Assembly: GCA_951213105.1 (NCBI GenBank)
Contig: OX578140.1
Coordinates: 116,482,653 to 116,546,652, forward strand
Direction of reading: 5' to 3'
Source of the DNA: Amaurobius ferox
Taxonomy: Eukaryota; Arthropoda; Arachnida; Araneae; Amaurobiidae
DNA: 64,000 nucleotides
A model generated the notes under the pieces. It searched no databases, was not told the DNA's origin, and worked only from the letters and a program-made list of their open reading frames with translations. Made by a program: the position numbers and the translations under genes. Each line of letters opens with the position of its first letter. Positions within the stretch are counted from its first letter, which is position 1. Below, piece after piece: positions 57,700 to 64,000 of the stretch.

Positions 57700-59735
57700 T
57701 GGGTGGTGCTGATGGCTCCACTAAGTGTTCAGCGTACAACACATGAGCCCCACCCTCACACAAAATACGTATTCGCTAAATTTAAGTATTTCAAAACACG
57801 TATTCACCCAATTCAAGTAGTTTAAAACACACATTCATTCAATTTAAACACTTCACAGCATACGCTTTTGTGAAATTCAACCACTTTAAAACACATTTTT
57901 GTTAAAATTTAAAAATTACAAAACACGTTCTTGTGCAAATTTGAAAGTTAAAAACACGTTTTTGCTTAAAATCGTAAAAAATTGGCATGCGTACGAAAAC
58001 ACATGTTATTTCCCATAGAGAAAATAACACATGTGTGATTTTTAAAAACACGAAAATCGTATTTGTTAAATTTTAATAGTTGAAAACTCGCATTTGTTAA
58101 AAGTTAAAAACTTACATTTGTGAAATTCTAAAAGTTAAAACCACGTATCTGAAATTTTTTGAAAGTTCAAAACTCGCATTTGTTAAAATTTGAAAGTTAA
58201 AACTTACATTTATGAAATTTTGAAAGTTGAAAACACGTATGTGTGATTTTTTGAAAGTTCGAAACACACATTCGTTAAATTCAAACACTTCAAAACACAC
58301 ATTTGTGAAACAGCGTACAATCCACGAATCACACCCTCCCTCGATACACGTATTCGCTCAATTCAGCAAGTTCAAAACACACATTCACTCAATTAAAGCA
58401 CTGCAAAATACGCATTTGTGAAATTCAAACACATCAAAACACCCCTATTCCACTGTTTGTATTTTTAAACTCTGAGTGTTAGTCTTTTTTCCGCTGAATA
58501 AGTTTTCATAACCGCCTTTAAGTCTTTAAAATTACAAAAAATTCACAAGTTTCGTCTTGGATGGTATTCCTTTTCATCACTATGACCTCAGAAAAAATGC
58601 TTCATCTACCATATTTGTTAAATTAAATTCGAAGTTAAATATTTGTAACTGTCTTACTAAGTAGTAACCACGGTATAGCTTTGATGGAGGGACATTGCAA
58701 ACACTATATTTTCTCTTTAGAAATGATCTTGCCACAACCTTGACGCAGGGATATTTCAAGAACTATGATTTCTTTTGAGGTGGGTACGAAGGGGTATGAG
58801 TAGCCTTCAGACTGTAAATTAGTCATTCTAAACGAGAATTTCGTGTCGCTAGTTGGCGCTGATGGTTCCATTCCTCCTCTGGTGCGGAATCTCAGGTGTT
58901 GCCTCCTAAAAAATTTCTATACCGCATTCCAACATTGACGTTGTATCCCCAGGCATTAATATAGCGACCCGAATGTTAAGCAAAGAAATTCTAACCTTTA
59001 ATTCTAATATCCCCTTTCCAACGCTTTGATGGTTCCATTCCTTCTCTGGTGCAGAATGCAAGGTGTTGCCACCTCCCCAAAACTTTCTATAAATCCCAAG
59101 TTCCAACCTTTAATTCTAATATCCCCTTTCCAAAGCTAAGTGGCGCTGATAATTCCATTCCTCCTCTGGTGCAGAATACCAGAGCCACCTCCGAAAAGGT
59201 TTCTATGACTCTTAGAGTAAATCCCACGTACCGTCTTTACATATTTTAAATTAGAAAAATCACATGTTCCAGCCTTTAATTCTAGTTCCCCTTTTAGCCG
59301 CTAGGTGGCGCTGATGGTTTCATTCCTCCTCTGGTGCAGAATCCCAGGTGTTGCCACCCTCAAAAAGTTTATTCGAATCTTAGAAAATATCCCAAGTATC
59401 GTCTTGGGTAGTTCCCCTTTCCTCCGCTAGGTGGCACTGATAGTTCAATTCCTCCTCTGATGCAGAATTCCAAGCGTTGCCTCCCCCAAAAAAGTTTTAT
59501 ACACCCTTTGATCTCATTAAAAAACTCATTAAGCCCGAAGAACAATACCCTCGTACAAGACAATACAGTTGCCACCCGCAAAAAGTTTCTAAACCATGAA
59601 ACTCCCCAAAATTTTTCCATTTCTCCCTTTTACCCCCGTCTAAGATTACGAAATCCAAGAGGATAGCCATTTCGCATTCCTCATTATTCCTCCTCTGCTG
59701 CAGAACATTATGTCTAGCAATAGCATTACGCTGAT
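57700..59735 (-). repeat. Family J right inverted arm
   Basis: The reverse complement of the left arm with the order of sub-repeats mirrored: CTACTAAGTG-type edge at 57720, ACACGTATTCGCTCAATTC minisatellite (57770-58440), then CTCCTCTGGTGCAGAAT units near 58870, 59045, 59160, 59330 and 59450, then GTTTCTAAACCATGAAACTC opposite GAGTTTTCATGGTTTAGAAA at 54052. Confidence 0.82.
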
Positions 59736-60452
59736 GATATTTTTTTTCCGGAAATTTATTTGAAGAAAATTATATCATGTTGTTCGGCTACGCAATTCAA
59801 TCCAATGCGTTAATTAATACTGCAAACGATTTTTATTATTTTTTTTTCCAACTTAAATACAGAAAAATATATATATAAATAAAAAAATTTCAGAATTGCA
59901 TTTTTTATTGAATTTACGGGTATTATTAATATTTTCAATTTTTTACGGCAACTGTATCATTTTAGAAAATATTTTTCAAACTCATATCTTCTGATTAGCC
60001 AGTAACTCATATATTATGTTTAGCCAACTGTTGAAACAGTCAATATAACAGTCAATCAGAATATAAGTATTACCTTCGGAATATAAGTATTACGGGTATA
60101 CCTTCCAATACAGTTTTAGCGTTTTCATTTTGGCGTATCTTATTTCATGTACTTTATAAATTTGTTTACAAACGGAAACAAACCGTTTTACTCTTCAAAC
60201 TTGTCTGCGAAGATGATTTTGTATATCAATAACAATAATACTTATAACTCTCTTGGGACGAATTAAATTATATAGTTTAATAAAATGTTTTAAATAACAA
60301 TGTCATTTAGAATACTACTGGAATTTCCAGCTAATTGTGAACTATTTTTTATCTTATATTTTCCTTACGAAGAACGGATATACTACCTATGAATTTCAAG
60401 GTTCTTTTATATCACATATTCAGTACGAAGAACGGCTATACTGCTAGTACCT

Positions 60453-61200
60453 CAATATGAAAGTTGATATTTCACTGATATCAGTAAAATTAGAAATATG
60501 AGGTCTCTAAATTCATATGTCCATTTATTGAATTCAATCTATATGCATCAACATCCACTCTCGGTCAAACACGTTCAAAGGTTCATTTAAATGGAGTTAT
60601 CCATATTTCCATAATGGACGTTGACAATCCTATTTGATGTTTTCCCGTTGGCAAATAGAATGGTAAACAGATCAACCAATACCGTTGTACTTCTAGATTC
60701 TTCTATAAACAAAGGTTAAATAGAAAGATAAATAGCTGGCATATTATATTTCAACAATCCGTCGTCGCTTTAGGTTTATCAAATGCTGAATCTTAGCGTA
60801 AAAGAGTTTGCATAAGCTAACGAATATCAACACGACCGTCTGCATGTATACAGCGCTAATAATAGAGTCATTATGTACGCCAAATAACTTTGTAAAAAAA
60901 GGTCCATGACTGTACATGTTCGGATTATCTGTTGTAAAGTGATCATGCGCGATCGAATAAAAGTGATTACAGTGCCCCTAGCGTAGAATTTAAAAACTAT
61001 CACAGAAGGCATTTATTTCACACAGTAATATTATTGGAGAATAGCAACAGTTACATCAACAGATATCGAGAGAAAAGCTTGTTTAAAATGTCGCCGTCAG
61101 AAACAATGCATTTTTACATTCTAGAAAAAATATTATCACGTTTATGGAAAATTATTGAAAGTGTTATTGTGTTTAAAATGGAACGCGAAAATCCTTAAAA
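60453..61200. other. No recognisable feature
   Basis: AT-rich sequence with no shared repeat and no motif-bearing frame. Confidence 0.45.
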
Positions 61201-61205
61201 TCTTA

Positions 61206-61345
61206 AATAATAAAAGGCAATGTCTGTCTGTCTGTGTGTCTGTCTTATAAACTATAGGCTCAGCGACCGCGCGTCGCAGAGTTACGAAATTTGGCAATCG
61301 GAGACCCGGTGGGGGGGGGGGGGGGGACACGTTAAAACCGATTTC
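61206..61345 (+). mobile_element. Family L, HINE-like head
   Basis: TAATAAAAGGCAATGTCTGT with (GTCT)n, then TTATAAACTATAGGCTCAGC and ACGAAATTTGGCAATCGGAG and a G-homopolymer at 61312-61326. It follows the tract-plus-GAAATTTGG order of the other HINE-like heads. The right end was not located. Confidence 0.55.
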
Positions 61346-61843
61346 AAATTATGAATTATTTTTTTAGTTATTTAATGTTTTATGCGATTTCGACTGTTTT
61401 TTTTTCCTTTTTCCCCTTTTTTCTCCACCATCCAGACGCCGTAGAAAAAAACAAATCACACAACCGAAAAGAGCAGATAATTGCGAGTAAAAATATATCA
61501 ATTTCAAATCTCAGGGATAAATTTTAATAATTTTTAAAGATTTTAAAACAAAACTCACTTTCGGCTCAACACAACGAACTTTTATTTTTAAATCCTCGCA
61601 TCCGAAAAAGTATCGAGAATTTCGACTAATAATTTACAGTTTTAGAAAGCTCAAACATCTGGCGTTCTTACAAGTCCAATCTGGTCAAGAAATATGAAAA
61701 AGTGGCCGTAGGATCTGGATTTTAAAGAAGTAATGATTTTAAATTTCTCAGCGTATTCTCAGCGAAATTTCGATTTCTCTTCCACATGCGCGCGCAGCCG
61801 CACAGGAGGTGGAGAAGACGTCACGGTGTTTCCATGGAGAAAA

Positions 61844-62012
61844 AAATAAATAAAAAGAAAGTCATGGAGTTTGTGAATCGTGTTAGAAAATTACGTTAAA
61901 TTTGATGGAATTAAGAGCTTATGTGGAATTGAGCTATTATGGAATTGAAAGTTATGGAGAGTGTGCATCGGGTTAGACGTTATATTTTAAATGATGGAAT
62001 TAAGAGCTTAGC
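61844..62012. repeat. Direct repeat, ~90-bp unit, 2 copies
   Basis: GAAAGTCATGGAGTTTGTGA ... GATGGAATTAAGAGCTTA and GAAAGTTATGGAGAGTGTGC ... GATGGAATTAAGAGCTTA. The start of this unit (GAAAGTTATGGAGATTGTCG) reappears between the SINE copies of the array that follows. Confidence 0.75.
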
Positions 62013-62067
62013 ATATGGTCATTTAACGTCATTAAAATATACCAAACTTTGTTAACTCCACGGGGCT

Positions 62068-62290
62068 GTGGTCGCGGTAGCCCAGTGGTTTGCGCGCGGC
62101 AATTGCACTCGGTAGGCCCGGGTTCGATTCCCGTTACTGCCAAAACTGCCGCCGTGTTCACGCGGAGTACGATCATGTTAAACATGTGAGTCCGTAAATC
62201 CTTCCGAGAGTTTGGTGGTAGGGAAAGGAGGGTACGGACCCTGTGGATGCCTCTCCCTCTGGGTTCCGGTGTAAATTGAGTGAATAAAAA
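62068..62290 (+). repeat. SINE E, array copy 1
   Basis: tRNA-derived head: A-box region GCGGTAGCCCAGTGGTTTG at 62074 and B-box GGTTCGATTCCCG at 62111. The body runs GCCGCCGTGTTCACGCGGAG, GTACGGACCCTGTGGATGCC, TCTCCCTCTGGGTTCCGG and TAAATTGAGTGAATAAAAAG. Transcription would be by Pol III from the internal boxes. Confidence 0.85.
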
Positions 62291-62310
62291 GAAAGTTATG
62301 GAGATTGTCG

Positions 62311-62546
62311 AGGAGGGCGCGGTAGCCCAGTGGTTAGCGCGCGGGAATTGCACTCGGTAGGCCCGGGTTCGATTCTCGCCACTGTCAAAACTGCCGCCGT
62401 GTTCACACGGAGTACGATTACGTTAAACATGTGGGTCCGTAAGTCCTTCCAAGAGGTAGGTGGTAGGGGAAGGAAGGTACGGTCCCTGTGGATGCCTCTC
62501 CCACTGGGTTCCGATCTAAATTGGGTGAATAAAAGGAAAGTTATGG
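62311..62546 (+). repeat. SINE E, array copy 2
   Basis: It has the same head and body as copy 1 with few substitutions, for example CTCGCCACTG for CCGTTACTG after the B-box. It is joined to copy 1 by AAAGAAAGTTATGGAGATTG. Confidence 0.88.
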
Positions 62547-62555
62547 AGATTGTCG

Positions 62556-62800
62556 CGGAGGGCGCAGTAGTTCAGTGGTTAGCGCGCGGGAATTGCACTC
62601 GGTAGGCCCGGGTTCGATTCCCACCACTGTCAAAACTGCCGCCGTGTTCACGTGGAGTACGCTCACGTTAAACATGTGGATCCCTAAGTCCTTCCGAGAG
62701 GTTGGTGGTAGGGGAAGGAGGGTTCGATCCCTGTGGATGCCTCTCCCACTGGGTTCCGGTGTAAATTGGGTGAATAGAAAGAAAGTTATGGAGATTGTCG
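62556..62800 (+). repeat. SINE E, array copy 3
   Basis: It has the same order. The A-box carries CAGTAGTTCAGTGGTTAG, a change in this copy only. Same linker as above. Confidence 0.88.
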
Positions 62801-63090
62801 AGGAGGGCGCGGTAGCACAGTGATTAGCGCGCGGGAATTGCACTCGGTAGGCCCGGGTTCGATTCCCGCCACTGTCAAAACTGCCGCCGTGTTCACGCGG
62901 AGTAAAATCACGTTAAACATGTGGGTCCGTAAGTGTTCGTTCTTCCGAGAGGTTTGTTGTAGGGGAAAGAGGGCACGGTCCCTGTGGATGTCTCCCCCAC
63001 TGGGTTCCGGTCTAAATTGGGTGGCACTTCCCGAGTTTGCCACGATGAGTATTTTCAAGTGTAGCGAACAGGCTGGTCGCCGAAGGCGGC
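62801..63090 (+). repeat. SINE E, array copy 4 with a different 3' end
   Basis: Head GCGGTAGCACAGTGATTAGC. Unlike copies 1-3, it does not stop at AAATTGGGTGAATAAAA but continues AAATTGGGTGGCACTTCCCG then AGTTTGCCACGATGAG and on to about 63090. ATTGGGTGGCACTTCCCG is the 5' start of family D copy 5, so this copy shows where D sits in a longer SINE. Confidence 0.85.
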
Positions 63091-63095
63091 TAGTT

Positions 63096-63437
63096 TAATA
63101 TAAAAGACTATGTATGCTCAAATGTATCAATTAAATACTTGTTTTATACGTAATTTTTGACGATAAAAGGAATAAGACAAACTTCATTACTCTGAAATTA
63201 GCCGTTCTCGAGATATTTTAGTATTTTCGCATTTTTGCTACACCCTCTTTGAAAATACGTGCAGTTACCAAATGAAAACGAAAATTGGATTACAAGTGCA
63301 AATTCTGTGTCATTTCAAATAAGTATACCTATTATTTTGTGCAACAATACTCAATTTAATGAATCATTAAAGAAATAAAGAGAAAATAGAGTAAGTAAGT
63401 CTGTAAGGAAAGTCATGTGTTGCCCATATCAGATTTC
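63096..63437 (-). mobile_element. Family B-like element B12, left half only
   Basis: The minus strand from 63437 reads TCTGATATGGGCAACACATG then ACTTTCCTTACAGACTTACT. The core CCGTTCTCGAGATATTTTAG (plus-strand reading) is at 63204. It stops near 63096, before the internal units and the (AC)n tract. The AACACATG variant links the A and B end types. Confidence 0.8.
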
Positions 63438-63614
63438 ATTTCTCTGTATTTCCTTTCAAGTTCTGAATCCCATCCACGAAATTAAAATTCATAAAACAAG
63501 ACAATTTCCAAACCAGTTAGCTGAACATTTTATTTTTAACACATTCATTTTTCAAAATTTCTTGCATATATGTGATTGGTTTTTACATTTTACGGAGAAA
63601 ATACTAAAATATCA

Positions 63615-63634
63615 AAAAAAAAAAAAAAAAAAGG
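63615..63634. repeat. Poly(A) run
   Basis: About 19 A residues. It could be a retroposon tail, but no element body is recognised to its left. Confidence 0.85.
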
Positions 63635-63669
63635 AATCAGCAGACTTTTGCGCAACATATTTCCTTTGA

Positions 63670-63960
63670 AGCTTGAAATTCGATAAAACTTTCCTTTCAA
63701 GTTAAATCTATCGGGTTTCAATACAATTCCGTGTCACGAATGCAAAATGTCAGCTTACACACTGAGCTTTATTTTGCTGCGTAAAATATATATTGAATTT
63801 TCAAATCGCATTAACAGCATCTGAACTGAATAATATTGTCCCAGGAAATTTGATTTTATGGCTTCATTTTACAATCATTTTGTCAGCACCCTATTCCTGT
63901 TGCTTTCATTTTGTGCATCGCGATTCTGCAAAAAGTTATGGAGTAGTGGTTAGAAATCAG
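63670..63960 (+). repeat. Repeat O, copy 2
   Basis: It aligns block by block with 52860-53210 (see there). Edges are unknown and it may continue past the window. Confidence 0.6.
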
Positions 63961-64000
63961 TGCTGAAAGTCTGAAAACGATTTTAGGAATTTCCGCGATG

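Larger units (their letters stand above)
53690..60452 (+). mobile_element. Family J HINE-like element with giant fold-back core, ~6.7 kb
   Basis: The head (53696-53940) has (TA)n/(TG)n then CACGGGAGGAGAAGAGCTGA, ACCGAATTGCATGAGATTTT and GTAGCTTTGAAATAGCCCCA, matching the head of family I (CACGGGAGAACGGCTGAACC, ...AAATAGCCCCA). The tail from about 59740 (TTATTTGAAGAAAATTATAT) to the two ends CGAAGAACGGATATACTACC and CGAAGAACGGCTATACTGCT matches the tail of family I (43040-43850). What lies between is an imperfect inverted repeat. No rolling-circle Rep/helicase frame was found. Confidence 0.75.

Noticed and set aside
62000..63098. Protein-coding frames of 80-117 codons at 62.0-63.1 kb
   Set aside because: All are readings of the tandem SINE units, as shown by the same frame recurring once per unit on both strands.

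Overview
The window looks like an AT-rich, gene-poor stretch of a eukaryotic genome, most likely an arthropod. The clues are Tc1 and mariner transposase remnants, several tRNA-derived SINEs, a decayed non-LTR retrotransposon and dense rolling-circle-like non-autonomous elements. A chelicerate such as a spider is my guess from the overall repeat style and is not proven. I found no convincing host gene, no functional rRNA or tRNA gene and no CRISPR. Most open frames are short accidental readings of repeats, many containing (AC/GT)n tracts.

Layout: 1-3.4 kb holds a family A element, a 1.78-kb element with long inverted ends (with a nested SINE) and a tiny structured retroposon (family D). 4.1-13 kb is a nested stack: two tandem family C elements with a Tc1 transposon at their junction, the second C broken by a LINE fragment that itself carries a D insertion and an inverted pair of B elements, and broken again by a family M repeat. 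13.8-16.9 kb is a head-to-tail array of four B elements. 18.5-33.4 kb mixes families A, G, N, D, M, K, B, a small X/Y element pair and a ~148-bp tandem repeat. 34.5-37.1 kb is a broken mariner with a long insert. 38-41 kb holds a 410-bp fold-back, then G-B-B in tandem with a D insertion. 41.4-43.9 kb is family I. 44.4-46.7 kb is an inverted pair of A elements. 47.4-47.9 kb is a GTTAAC-rich minisatellite. 48.3-53.4 kb holds decayed A/B relatives, SINE fragments and a family O repeat. 53.7-60.5 kb is family J, whose interior is a giant imperfect fold-back (about 2 kb per arm). 62.1-63.1 kb is a four-copy tandem array of a tRNA-derived SINE, followed by a partial B element and a second family O copy.

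Two themes link the parts. First, families A, B, C, G, I, J, K and L share a plan: a (GTCT)n/(AC)n tract next to a module resembling 'GACCGAATTT..GAAATTTTGTA', short terminal hairpins and frequent head-to-tail tandems. This fits Helitron/Helentron-related non-autonomous elements (DINE-1/HINE/mini-me type); the assignment is inference. Second, four 58-79-bp family D insertions, each flanked by a perfect 13-15-bp target-site duplication, share a three-helix RNA fold with compensatory changes and appear to be the 3' end of a SINE. These D elements are the most unusual thing seen here.

Family letters are my own labels. For A, B and G, strand + means the end reading GATGTGGGCA (or, for G, the end opposite the GAAAGTAAAA hairpin) comes first. 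Coordinates of repeats were read by eye and may be off by several bases.
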